This document shows, in pieces, positions 1-6,207 of a stretch of DNA of 7,090 nucleotides; position 1 is the stretch's first letter, and each line of letters opens with the position of its first letter. Origin of the DNA: Acidobacteriota bacterium (GTDB lineage Bacteria; Acidobacteriota; Terriglobia; Terriglobales; Acidobacteriaceae). The notes under the pieces are model-generated. The model was not told the origin of the DNA. It made no database searches and saw nothing but the letters and a program-made list of their open reading frames with translations. The position numbers were made by a program, and so were the translations under genes. The stretch covers positions 1 to 7,090 of the forward strand of contig JAJYCQ010000047.1 of NCBI GenBank assembly GCA_021778315.1, given 5' to 3'.

Positions 1-103
1 GCCAAGACCCAATGCCAACGACGCGAACAAGGCCATCGACCACCGGCCAACCAAACTCAACTTCATGCGTTTCCTTCATCACCCGCTCGGGATTAGCCGA
101 CAT
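1..103 (-). CDS. 5' end of an unidentified minus-strand gene, cut by window edge
   Basis: An ATG at 103-101 opens a minus-strand frame that runs without a stop to base 1 (34 codons), so the gene continues beyond the window. The product begins MSANPERVMKETHEVEFGW and continues with a hydrophobic-leaning stretch ending VVGIGSW. I do not recognise a family from this fragment. Support comes from a plausible promoter at 155-184, whose -10 lies about 50 nt upstream, and from the terminator at 327-355 that closes the preceding gene on the same strand. Against it, no good Shine-Dalgarno sequence precedes the ATG, the fragment is short, and the plus strand is also open here in one frame (from base 2 for about 230 nt). 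Ser2 is the only recognisable N-terminal hint; no signal peptide is visible. The GTG or ATG at codons 8 and 9 are alternative starts. Confidence 0.35.
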   Translation of the reverse strand, partial: MSANPERVMKETHEVEFGWPVVDGLVRVVGIGSW

Positions 104-154
104 GGCTTGTGCGAACGGGGAAACCTGTCTCAGGGGAGTACAAACCTTGACCTG

Positions 155-184
155 ATTGTAGAAGGTAGAGCGACTTTACGCCAA
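155..184 (-). promoter_or_regulatory. Putative sigma70-type promoter for the left-edge gene
   Basis: On the minus strand, TTGGCG (184-179, 4 of 6 to TTGACA) is followed after 18 nt by TACAAT (160-155, 5 of 6 to TATAAT). Transcription would start near 148 and give a leader of roughly 45 nt before the ATG at 103. The flanking sequence is less GC-rich than the genes around it. It sits downstream of the terminator at 327-355, as expected for an independent transcription unit. The rest of 104-326 shows nothing else I can name; 185-326 is pyrimidine-rich on the plus strand and holds only shadow frames. Confidence 0.4.
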
Positions 185-326
185 TTTTGTCCCGTCGAAT
201 CCTCCTCCAAACCCCCGATTCCCACCCCATAGCACCCGAAACTTCTTCCAGATGCAAACTTTGCACCGCGGAATCCGCCTCCCCCACTCACTGCCCGTCG
301 TCGTTCCGCCCGCCAATCTCCGCCGC

Positions 327-355
327 AAAAAAGCCCCGGACCGAAGTCCGGGGCT
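327..355 (-). terminator. Intrinsic terminator of the M13 peptidase gene
   Basis: Read on the minus strand, a perfect 10-bp stem (AGCCCCGGAC / GTCCGGGGCT, 355-346 and 341-332) encloses the loop TTCG, giving the very stable C(UUCG)G tetraloop. It is followed at once by six T residues (332-327, the first shared with the last stem base). It lies 26 nt past the TAG stop of the peptidase gene. This is a textbook Rho-independent terminator. On the plus strand the A-tract precedes the stem and no U-tract follows, so it works in one direction only. Confidence 0.93.
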
Positions 356-380
356 CTTGTATCCACTGCCTGCATCTCGA

Positions 381-2456
381 CTACCAGGTGCGGCAGCCAC
401 CGCCCGCCGGCATCATCGGCTGTCCAACCTTGCAGCCGAACGCCTTGCCGAACTCGTCGAAGTTCTGCACCGTTCCATTAGTGCGCCACTCTCCCGAGCT
501 GTGCGGATCCGTCTTCGCCGAAACCCGCGCCGACTGCTCCGTCTGGTTCTGGCACCACACCTGCCCGAAGGAGATGAAGAACCTCTGTGCCGGAGTAAAT
601 CCGTCGCGCTTGCCGTCCACATATCCCGGCTCGGCCGCCGCGCCTTCCTTCTCCAGCGTGTCCATCAGCGCCTGGTAGGCGATGCGGATTCCGCCGTTAT
701 CCGCCGTATTTTCGCCCAGCGTCAGATGCCCGTTCAGCTTCTGCCCGGGAGCGACCTCGAACCCGTCGTACTCCTTCGCCGTGCACTCGGTGCGCTCCTT
801 GAACTTCGCCAGGTCCTCCGGAGTCCACCACACCTTCACATTGCCGTGTAGGTCGTACTTCGATCCCTGGTCGTCGAAGCCATGCGTCATCTCATGGCCA
901 ATCACCACGCCGATCCCGCCGAAGTTCACTGCCGGGTCCTTCGAGTTGTCATAGAACGGAGGCTGCAGAATCCCCGCAGGGAAGTTGATATTGTTCTGCG
1001 GTGGGTTGTAGTACGCGTTCACCGTCGGCGGCGTCATGCCCCACTCCGACGGATCGACCGGCTTGCCGAACTTATCGAGATTCCGCTTGCGCTCGAAGTT
1101 GTCCGCGCGCTCCACATTCCCCAGCAGGTCGTCGCGCTTCACCACGATGCTCGAATAATCCCTCCAGTGCGCCGGATATCCGATCTTGTCGGTGATCGCG
1201 TCGAGCTTCTTGCGTGCCTCCACCTTGGTCTCATCGCTCATCCACGGCAGCGTCTTCAGGTCAGCGGCCATCGACGCCTCAAGCGCATGCACCAGCTTCT
1301 CCATGTTCGCTTTCGCATCAGGAGGGAAGTTCTGCTTCACCCAATCCTGCCCAACCGCCTCGCCCAACGCGCGGTCCGTCAGCCGTGTGCAACGCTTCCA
1401 GCGGGGCTGCTCTTCCTTCTGGCCCTGCAGCGTCGCCGAGAAGAAGTCAAAGTTCTCCTCCTCAAACGGCTTGGACAGCAGCGGCGCCGCATCGTGCAGC
1501 GCATGCCAGCGCAGATAGCTCTTGATCGCACCCAGCGGCTCGGTGCTGAGCTGCTCGTTGACCGTCGTCACGTACTGCGGGCTCATCACGTCGATCGTCT
1601 TCACCTGCGTCATACCCATGTCGTTCAGGTAGGTCTGCCAGTCATACTTCGGGCTAAGCTTCTGCACTTCGTCGATCGTCATCACGTGGTAGCGCTTGGC
1701 CGGATCGCGCATCTCCACCCGGTCCATCGACCCCTTCGCCAGCGCTGTCTCAATCGTCATCACGTCGGCGGCCTCGGCAATCGCCGTGTCGCCCGTATCG
1801 CCCAGCAGCGCAAACATCTTCCGCATGTGCTCCACATACTGCTCGCGAATCTTCACATACCTCGCGTCCGGGTTGAGATAGTAGTCCCGGTCCGGCAGCG
1901 TCAAGCCACCCTGCCCAGTAGCCGCAATCTGCTGCGAGCTGTCCTTCTGGTCCTGCGTCACGCGGACGCTGAAGAACCCTCCTCCCCCCCGCTTCTCCTG
2001 CTTGGCGTTGAACGCTGCCAGTTCGCTCGTCGAGTTCAGCGCAGCGATCGCGCTAAGTTCCGGCTCCAGCGGCTTCGCGCCCAGTTTGTCGACGACCTCG
2101 GTATTCATGCACGCCGCAAAGTAATCGCCATACTGCTTCTGCAGCGGTGTCTTCGGAGCATCGGCGGCGGCCTTCAACTCCGTATACAGCAGATAGTTAT
2201 TGCGCTCACTCAGCTCGTTGAACCGTCCCCAGCGAACCTGGTCGGCGGGAATCGGGTTCGCCTTCATCCAGTTACCGCAGGCGTACTGGTAAAAATCGGT
2301 GCAAGGGTCGGCGGTCTTATCGATCGCCGTCACGTCGAAGCTGATCGGCTTCTTCGGTGCCGTGGTGGGGCCGTTATCGGCCGGTGAGGTAAACGATTGG
2401 GCTAGACACAGGGGAGTGGCAGCAGCCAGCAGGGCGATTCGAACGAGGGTGCGCAT
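381..2456 (-). CDS. Exported M13-family (neprilysin/PepO-like) zinc metallopeptidase
   Basis: This is a zinc endopeptidase that cleaves peptides outside the cytoplasm; 691 aa is a normal M13 length. Residues 1-19 form a type I signal peptide (cleavage probably after CLA, before QSF). The N-terminal M13 domain begins with DPCTDFYQYACGNW (residues 50-63). The catalytic half has NAYYNP (480-485, substrate backbone binding), HEMTH (521-525; zinc ligands H521 and H525, catalytic E522), GENTAD (581-586; third zinc ligand E582, with D586), H652 in the DPHSSGEWR stretch (transition-state histidine of neprilysin) and the C-terminal CRTW. Eight cysteines match the conserved pairing set of mammalian neprilysin. 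The start at 2456 is chosen because AAAGGAG lies just upstream and the signal peptide begins there; an upstream in-frame TTG at 2585 would add 43 residues that bury the signal. The neighbour upstream on the same strand is the MCE gene, 153 nt away; a clear terminator follows. The natural substrate is unknown. Confidence 0.96.
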   Translation of the reverse strand: MRTLVRIALLAAATPLCLAQSFTSPADNGPTTAPKKPISFDVTAIDKTADPCTDFYQYACGNWMKANPIPADQVRWGRFNELSERNNYLLYTELKAAADAPKTPLQKQYGDYFAACMNTEVVDKLGAKPLEPELSAIAALNSTSELAAFNAKQEKRGGGGFFSVRVTQDQKDSSQQIAATGQGGLTLPDRDYYLNPDARYVKIREQYVEHMRKMFALLGDTGDTAIAEAADVMTIETALAKGSMDRVEMRDPAKRYHVMTIDEVQKLSPKYDWQTYLNDMGMTQVKTIDVMSPQYVTTVNEQLSTEPLGAIKSYLRWHALHDAAPLLSKPFEEENFDFFSATLQGQKEEQPRWKRCTRLTDRALGEAVGQDWVKQNFPPDAKANMEKLVHALEASMAADLKTLPWMSDETKVEARKKLDAITDKIGYPAHWRDYSSIVVKRDDLLGNVERADNFERKRNLDKFGKPVDPSEWGMTPPTVNAYYNPPQNNINFPAGILQPPFYDNSKDPAVNFGGIGVVIGHEMTHGFDDQGSKYDLHGNVKVWWTPEDLAKFKERTECTAKEYDGFEVAPGQKLNGHLTLGENTADNGGIRIAYQALMDTLEKEGAAAEPGYVDGKRDGFTPAQRFFISFGQVWCQNQTEQSARVSAKTDPHSSGEWRTNGTVQNFDEFGKAFGCKVGQPMMPAGGGCRTW

Positions 2457-2460
2457 GAAG

Positions 2461-2467
2461 CTCCTTT
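2461..2467 (-). promoter_or_regulatory. Ribosome binding site fixing the M13 peptidase start
   Basis: AAAGGAG on the minus strand, 4 nt (CTTC) from the ATG at 2456-2454. It is the only strong Shine-Dalgarno sequence near either candidate start, and it decides for the 691-aa form over the longer TTG-initiated frame. Confidence 0.8.
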
Positions 2468-2586
2468 GAAAGACAGCAGAACGCGCTTTCGCAGCCAGCA
2501 TAATCAAAACGAGGTGGTTGCGAAAACGCGCGGCAGTCAGGCGATGCCAGACAAGACGCAGGCACCCGCGCGAAAGTTTCGACAAA

Positions 2587-2592
2587 AGTATA
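2587..2592 (-). promoter_or_regulatory. Possible -10 box for the M13 peptidase gene
   Basis: TATACT on the minus strand (5 of 6 to TATAAT) lies in the 153-nt gap after the MCE stop codon. At 17 nt spacing the -35 position (TTCTAG) is poor, so the assignment rests on the -10 alone. The leader would be about 125 nt. A gap this long between co-directional genes makes a separate promoter plausible, but I see no other support. Confidence 0.22.
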
Positions 2593-2609
2593 AGGTCGCT
2601 GAATCTTTT

Positions 2610-3695
2610 CTAGAAGATCTTCAGGCGGATCGTCAGGTACTTCTTCGGGTCCTTGCGAATCGCTCCCACCAGGTCGTTGCTCGAGGTCAGCAGCGTGTTC
2701 AGATTCGTATACGCCGCGTCGTTGGTGACCAGCTTGCCCAGCGATCCCTTCCCCTCATTCACCTGGGTCAGAATCGCATTCAGCTCCGTCACCGTATGAT
2801 CCAGCTTGCTGGCAAACGCAGGGTCCTTGGCCATCAACCCCAGCGCTCCCTTGCCCGCATCCGCCTCCGCCAGCAGCGAGTTCGCGTGCTTCGCGGTCGA
2901 GTTCAGGTTGTCGTACAGTGAATCGTCCTTCAGCAGCTTGCCCGCCGTACCCTTGCCTGCGTCCAGCCCCGTAGCGATGTCGTCCAGCTTGGTCGCTGTA
3001 TCGTTCAACCGGTCGTACAGCTGAGGATCCTGCAGCAGCTTGCCCAGCGAACCCTTCCCGCCGTTCAGGTCCTTGGTCATCCGTTGCAGCTCGGTCACCG
3101 TCGCTCTGGCCTGGTCGTAGAGTGCGGGATCGTTGATCAACCTCCCCACGGTACCCTGCCCGGCCTGAATCGTGTCCACCACCGCGCTCAGCTTGGCCAG
3201 AACGACATTCAGGCTCTCCACCGTTCCCTGGCTCGATTTGATCACGTCGTTCAGGTTCGGCGTCTCCAGCGTCCGAAGCTCCGCTCCGCTCTGCAGCTCC
3301 GCCCCCGCCGCAACCTGGCTATTGATGTCCACCACCGTATCGCCCAGCACCCCTACCGTTGACAGCGACGCCGTCGAATCCGTGCGAAGGCTGCGCCCAT
3401 ACTTTGGTTCAATCTTCATCACCACCCGCACCGGGGTCTTCTTGCGAGCCGGATCGTTTGAAATCTCCACCGCCTTTACCTGCCCGATCGTCACTCCCTC
3501 CAGGTCCACGGGAGCTCCCACCGTCAGCCCCCCGGAGTTTTGAAAATAGGTTGTGAGGATGATCTTGTGGCTCCAAACACTCATACCCGAGGCACTCGTC
3601 ATCAGGAACATCAGTCCGCTCAGAAGGGCGATCGCGACCAGCACAATCACTCCAACCTTAAGCTGCGACCACTTCACTTCCTGCTGGCTGGGCAT
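2610..3695 (-). CDS. MCE/MlaD-family protein with C-terminal 34-residue repeats
   Basis: MCE proteins bind lipid in the periplasm and form the substrate-handling part of MlaFEDB-type ABC systems that move phospholipids between the inner and outer membranes. The 361-aa product has a short cytoplasmic N-terminus, one transmembrane helix (about 13-33), then a single MCE domain (about 44-125; note TVGAPVDLEGVTIGQVKAV at 58-76 and STVGVLGDTVVDI at 112-124). Residues 126-178 are a linker with helix-like character. Five exact 34-residue repeats follow (179-348), and the protein ends in KKYLTIRLKIF. The ATG at 3695 has GAGGAG 4 nt upstream and puts the anchor helix at the expected place. No MlaE permease or MlaF ATPase is adjacent; acpS lies 146 nt upstream on the same strand, with no convincing promoter in the gap. 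The family call is firm; the lipid cargo and partner ATPase are not known from the sequence. Confidence 0.94.
   Translation of the reverse strand: MPSQQEVKWSQLKVGVIVLVAIALLSGLMFLMTSASGMSVWSHKIILTTYFQNSGGLTVGAPVDLEGVTIGQVKAVEISNDPARKKTPVRVVMKIEPKYGRSLRTDSTASLSTVGVLGDTVVDINSQVAAGAELQSGAELRTLETPNLNDVIKSSQGTVESLNVVLAKLSAVVDTIQAGQGTVGRLINDPALYDQARATVTELQRMTKDLNGGKGSLGKLLQDPQLYDRLNDTATKLDDIATGLDAGKGTAGKLLKDDSLYDNLNSTAKHANSLLAEADAGKGALGLMAKDPAFASKLDHTVTELNAILTQVNEGKGSLGKLVTNDAAYTNLNTLLTSSNDLVGAIRKDPKKYLTIRLKIF
2652..3161 (-). repeat. Five 34-aa (102-nt) tandem coding repeats in the MCE protein
   Basis: Residues 179-212, 213-246, 247-280, 281-314 and 315-348 each start with a glycine-rich cap (GQGTVGRL, GKGSLGKL, GKGTAGKL, GKGALGLM, GKGSLGKL), followed by an acidic/Pro or Asp turn, LYD-like residues and an amphipathic helix. 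The period is exactly 34 residues with no insertion or deletion. At the DNA level the copies are diverged; the caps of repeats 2 and 5 are the most alike. Similar 'GxGTxGxLxxDxxLY' repeats are known after MCE domains in several phyla; a helical rod or oligomeric channel wall is an inference. Confidence 0.88.
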
Positions 3696-3841
3696 AATAC
3701 TCCTCGAAGGTCTCTCGACGGTGGCAGCACGGCGGGCTGTTCACGCTGGTTGATCCATCGTATCAGTGCGCCATCAAAAACAGCGATCGCTTCAGTGCTT
3801 CCAGATTTGGATGCGCCTCGCAGCCTCTACGATCCAGACCG

Positions 3842-4219
3842 CTAGTCCTCCGCCACCACCACGGCCATCGACACGCTGCGCGAGTGCGTCAGACTCAGCG
3901 CCAGCCTGCGAACCCCCAGCGCTGCCGCGATCTCCGCCGCACGGCCGCTCAGATGCAGCTCCGGCCGCTGTCCCGGCAGCCTCCGCACCTCAAACTCTCT
4001 CCAGCTCACGCCCCGGCTGATCCCTGTTCCAAGCGCCTTGGCCCCCGCTTCCTTCGCCGCAAATCGTGCTGCCAGGCTCTCCGCCGCGTTCTTCTTGCTC
4101 TGGCAGTAGGCAATCTCCCCGGGCGTAAAGATGCGCTGCAGAAACGCTTCGCCAAACCGCTCCACGCTGCGCTCGATGCGCTCAATTTCAATCAGGTCCG
4201 TACCCAGTCCAATGATCAA
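3842..4219 (-). CDS. acpS: Holo-[acyl-carrier-protein] synthase, TTG start
   Basis: AcpS transfers 4'-phosphopantetheine from coenzyme A to a serine of apo-ACP, making the active carrier for fatty acid and phospholipid synthesis in the cytoplasm; it acts as a trimer with Mg2+. The 125-aa product is of normal length. It opens with IIGLGTDLIEIERIE (residues 2-16; D8 is the metal-binding Asp, equivalent to D9 in E. coli), has RFAAKEAGAKALGTG (52-66; E57 is the second metal ligand) and ends with the family's LSLTHSRS...A strand (108-125). The start is TTG at 4219-4217: AAGGAG lies 8 nt upstream, and the conserved N-terminus begins right there. The frame stays open upstream to 4813, but that extension lies antisense to the well-supported gene at 4388-4801 and adds nothing family-like. 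It diverges from the plus-strand operon across 168 nt (4220-4387), in which I find no strong promoter for either side. Confidence 0.94.
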   Translation of the reverse strand: MIIGLGTDLIEIERIERSVERFGEAFLQRIFTPGEIAYCQSKKNAAESLAARFAAKEAGAKALGTGISRGVSWREFEVRRLPGQRPELHLSGRAAEIAAALGVRRLALSLTHSRSVSMAVVVAED

Positions 4220-4227
4220 GAGCGAGT

Positions 4228-4233
4228 CTCCTT
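4228..4233 (-). promoter_or_regulatory. Ribosome binding site fixing the acpS TTG start
   Basis: AAGGAG on the minus strand, 8 nt from the TTG at 4219-4217. There is no in-frame ATG near the conserved N-terminus, so this site is the main evidence for a non-ATG start. Confidence 0.75.
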
Positions 4234-4387
4234 GCTCTGAGTGTACGCAGTCCTCTATCGCCGCGAGAAGCCTCGCCCAACGCCCTTGCTGGCGCCCCTC
4301 CACTCGCGCTCTCGGCGTAGCACCCTGCGACAGCACTGATGGTCTGACGTCCCCTACCGATATACGAGATGGAGCTTGTGACTCGCC

Positions 4388-4801
4388 ATGACCATGAAGT
4401 CTGTACCTGCGGCTATGTCGGAACCTTTGCCAGCAGAGTCGCTCATCGTCGAACTGCGAGGTCACAGCTATGCGGACCACCGTCAGGTTGTGCCCTCGCT
4501 CCTCGACGCCGTCGCTGCCTGTGGCTGCTGGGTTCTCGAGCAGCGAGCCACCTCGTCGACCACGACTGAGTTGCGCCTCGAGGTCCAACTCCGCTCCGTC
4601 TTCGAGCTCTACAGCAGCCTCATCGCCTCCGGGGTCGAACTCACCCGCGACAGCCACACCCGCATGTCCGGCCTCTGCACCGTGCGAGACCATAACCCCC
4701 GCCAGGCCAAGCGACGCCGCATCATCACCGTCCGCCTGGAGCTCAGTTTCCTCGAGCAGGGAAGCCCTGAAATTGGAAGACCCTCCGTCGGACGTGCCTG
4801 A
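4388..4801 (+). CDS. Conserved-looking 137-aa protein of unknown function, possible ACT-like fold
   Basis: I do not recognise this gene. The frame shows strong G/C bias at third codon positions and even protein composition, unlike the overlapping minus-strand frame, so I take it as real. Apparent order: a beta strand SLIVELRG (18-25), helix HRQVVPSLLDAVAACGCWV (31-49), strand ELRLEVQL (61-68), helix RSVFELYSSLIASGVEL (69-85), a polar turn with RDSHTRMSG (87-95), and a final strand IITVRLELSFLE (112-123). Alternating strands and helices of this size resemble ACT/ferredoxin-like small ligand-binding domains, but that is inference from pattern only. No signal peptide or membrane segment is visible, so it is probably cytoplasmic. 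A TGA two codons upstream makes ATG 4388 the first possible start; its GGAG is 13 nt away, so initiation may be weak, and ATG 4394 or 4415 are alternatives. It stops 44 nt before the ATPase gene and is probably co-transcribed with it. Confidence 0.78.
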   Translation: MTMKSVPAAMSEPLPAESLIVELRGHSYADHRQVVPSLLDAVAACGCWVLEQRATSSTTTELRLEVQLRSVFELYSSLIASGVELTRDSHTRMSGLCTVRDHNPRQAKRRRIITVRLELSFLEQGSPEIGRPSVGRA

Positions 4802-4828
4802 CCCAACCGGCAAACCACCCCTGCTGCG

Positions 4829-4845
4829 ATAGACTTGAGCAGTCT

Positions 4846-4847
<2 letters not shown>
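4829..4847 (+). repeat. Perfect inverted repeat running into the ATPase start codon
   Basis: ATAGACT (4829-4835), spacer TGAGC, AGTCTAT (4841-4847): 7-bp arms without mismatch. The right arm takes in the A and T of the ATG at 4846. No Shine-Dalgarno sequence stands at the usual distance, since the hairpin occupies that space. In RNA it could hide the start codon; in DNA it could be an operator. Chance cannot be excluded for arms of this length. Confidence 0.55.
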
Positions 4848-5592
<745 letters not shown>

Positions 5593-5613
5593 CCCTCGAG
5601 GCTCCCCATCCCT

Positions 5614-5922
5614 ATGCGAGCTCAACGCCTTTTCGCCGCCGCACTTTTCGCCGCCGCTGCCATCGGTACCGGAGCGCAGTCTACCCCCGCACCCCGGCAA
5701 CCCGCCCGCTCCCCACACGCCTCCAGCGACCTCCTCGACATCAACACTGCCACACCCCAGCAGCTGAAAGCTCTCTCTGGCTTCGGCGATGCCTACGTCC
5801 GCCGCGTCATCGCCGGCCGCCCCTACTCCGCCAAAAATCAGCTCCTTACCCGAGGAGTCCTCCCCCAATCTGCCTACGACAAAATCGCCTCCAGCATCGT
5901 CGCCCACCGTCCCCCAAAATAG
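5614..5922 (+). CDS. Small secreted helix-hairpin-helix (ComEA-like) protein
   Basis: The 102-aa product has a signal peptide (1-21: basic start MRAQR, Ala/Phe-rich core, cleavage likely after GTGA), a Pro/Ser-rich linker (22-38) and one helix-hairpin-helix domain (about 41-97). The domain starts LLDINTATPQQLKALSGFG (40-58), with the hairpin GFGDAY (56-61), and repeats the pattern with IAGRPYSAKNQLL and GVLPQSAYDKI. The DINTAT...L..L.GxG signature is that of ComEA and related exported DNA-binding domains. ComEA binds incoming DNA during natural transformation; a DNA-binding or uptake role here is inferred from the fold only, as no ComEC or pilus gene is nearby, and proteins this small with one such domain are widespread without known function. 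It follows the ATPase stop by 21 nt and precedes the terminator at 6003, so it is likely the last gene of the operon. The core of its signal peptide contains a 15-nt tandem duplication. Confidence 0.9.
   Translation: MRAQRLFAAALFAAAAIGTGAQSTPAPRQPARSPHASSDLLDINTATPQQLKALSGFGDAYVRRVIAGRPYSAKNQLLTRGVLPQSAYDKIASSIVAHRPPK
5629..5658 (+). repeat. In-frame 15-bp tandem duplication in the signal peptide
   Basis: Two adjacent 15-nt units (5629-5643 and 5644-5658) differ only at the last base (A/T), giving CTTTTCGCCGCCGCN twice. In frame they encode LFAAA-LFAAA (residues 6-15), the hydrophobic core of the HhH protein's signal peptide. The near-identity at the nucleotide level points to recent slippage or duplication rather than selection for the same residues. 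Confidence 0.85.
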
Positions 5923-5970
5923 CCCCTCCGACCCACTGCAACGGGGTAGCGTCTTCCACAGGCCGGGGAG

Positions 5971-5976
5971 TAATAT
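5971..5976 (+). promoter_or_regulatory. Possible -10 box upstream of the 6003-6052 hairpin
   Basis: TAATAT (5 of 6 identity is not reached; 4 of 6 to TATAAT) stands out as A/T-rich in GC-rich sequence. No convincing -35 hexamer lies 16-18 nt upstream. If active, it would start a transcript near 5983 that ends at the terminator at 6052, about 70 nt long and without an open frame. Confidence 0.22.
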
Positions 5977-6002
5977 TGCGAACGCAGCAAAGAAAGAGAG
6001 CT

Positions 6003-6052
6003 AGCCCCGTTGGAGGTGACCTTGAGCGTTTCCCTCCGCGGGGCTGATTTTT
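6003..6052 (+). terminator. Intrinsic terminator of the ATPase-HhH operon
   Basis: A 7-bp outer stem (AGCCCCG 6003-6009 / CGGGGCT 6039-6045), a small internal bulge and a 5-bp inner stem (GGAGG 6012-6016 / CCTCC 6033-6037) enclose a 16-nt loop and are followed by GA and five T residues (6048-6052). It is on the plus strand, 80 nt after the HhH stop and 155 nt before the DUF4397 start. The GC-rich lower stem and T-tract fit a Rho-independent terminator; the loop is larger than usual. Confidence 0.78.
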
Positions 6053-6126
6053 GTCCGCACGCCGATGCGCAAAGCGCGCGCCACCAGGACTCCCCGCTCT
6101 CTACCGCAGCGACAGGCCTCCCCCAA

Positions 6127-6155
6127 TTCAGATAAAGTGAGCAGTATCGTCTAAA
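6127..6155 (+). promoter_or_regulatory. Weak candidate promoter for the DUF4397 gene
   Basis: TTCAGA (6127-6132, 4 of 6) and TCTAAA (6150-6155, 4 of 6) are 17 nt apart, in the only AT-richer stretch between the terminator at 6052 and the gene at 6208. Transcription would begin near 6162, close to the leader hairpin at 6159-6190. TAAAGT (6133-6138 region) is another possible -10. The match is modest. Confidence 0.25.
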
Positions 6156-6158
6156 ACC

Positions 6159-6190
6159 CTCGAGCGGGACATCTCCCGTCCCGGCCCGAG
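6159..6190 (+). repeat. Leader hairpin upstream of the DUF4397 gene
   Basis: A 6-bp stem CGGGAC (6165-6170) / GTCCCG (6178-6183) with a 7-nt loop is extended, across a small internal loop, by CTCG (6159-6162) / CGAG (6187-6190). No T-tract follows, so it is not a terminator. It lies 17 nt before the ATG at 6208, in the space where a ribosome site would be expected, and no good Shine-Dalgarno sequence is present. It may shape translation or protect the mRNA 5' end. Confidence 0.4.
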
Positions 6191-6207
6191 CGTACTCCAT
6201 CCAGCGA

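Noticed and set aside
187..678. Plus-strand open frame across the terminator and the end of the peptidase gene
   Set aside because: It runs through a clear intrinsic terminator and antisense to conserved peptidase residues, with no motif of its own.
1984..1990. Run of seven C (G on the coding strand) in the peptidase gene, as a possible phase-variable tract
   Set aside because: It encodes part of a GGGG stretch in an intact frame; a run of seven in such GC-rich DNA is not remarkable and nothing suggests switching.
882..2387. Long plus-strand open frame (501 codons) opposite the peptidase gene
   Set aside because: It mirrors the GC-rich codon pattern of the peptidase, is very rich in Arg, His, Leu and Val, and has no recognisable motif; the peptidase motifs on the other strand are unambiguous.
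2457..2585. 43-residue N-terminal extension of the M13 peptidase from TTG 2585
   Set aside because: It would bury the signal peptide, and the strong AAAGGAG lies before the ATG at 2456.
3779..3792. AGCGATCGCT palindrome followed by GTTTTTG on the minus strand, as an acpS terminator
   Set aside because: As a hairpin it gives only a 3-bp stem with a GATC loop, too weak for an intrinsic terminator.
4220..4813. N-terminal extension of acpS to a 323-aa protein
   Set aside because: AcpS is normally about 125 aa, a ribosome site precedes the TTG at 4219, and the extension is antisense to a better-supported gene.
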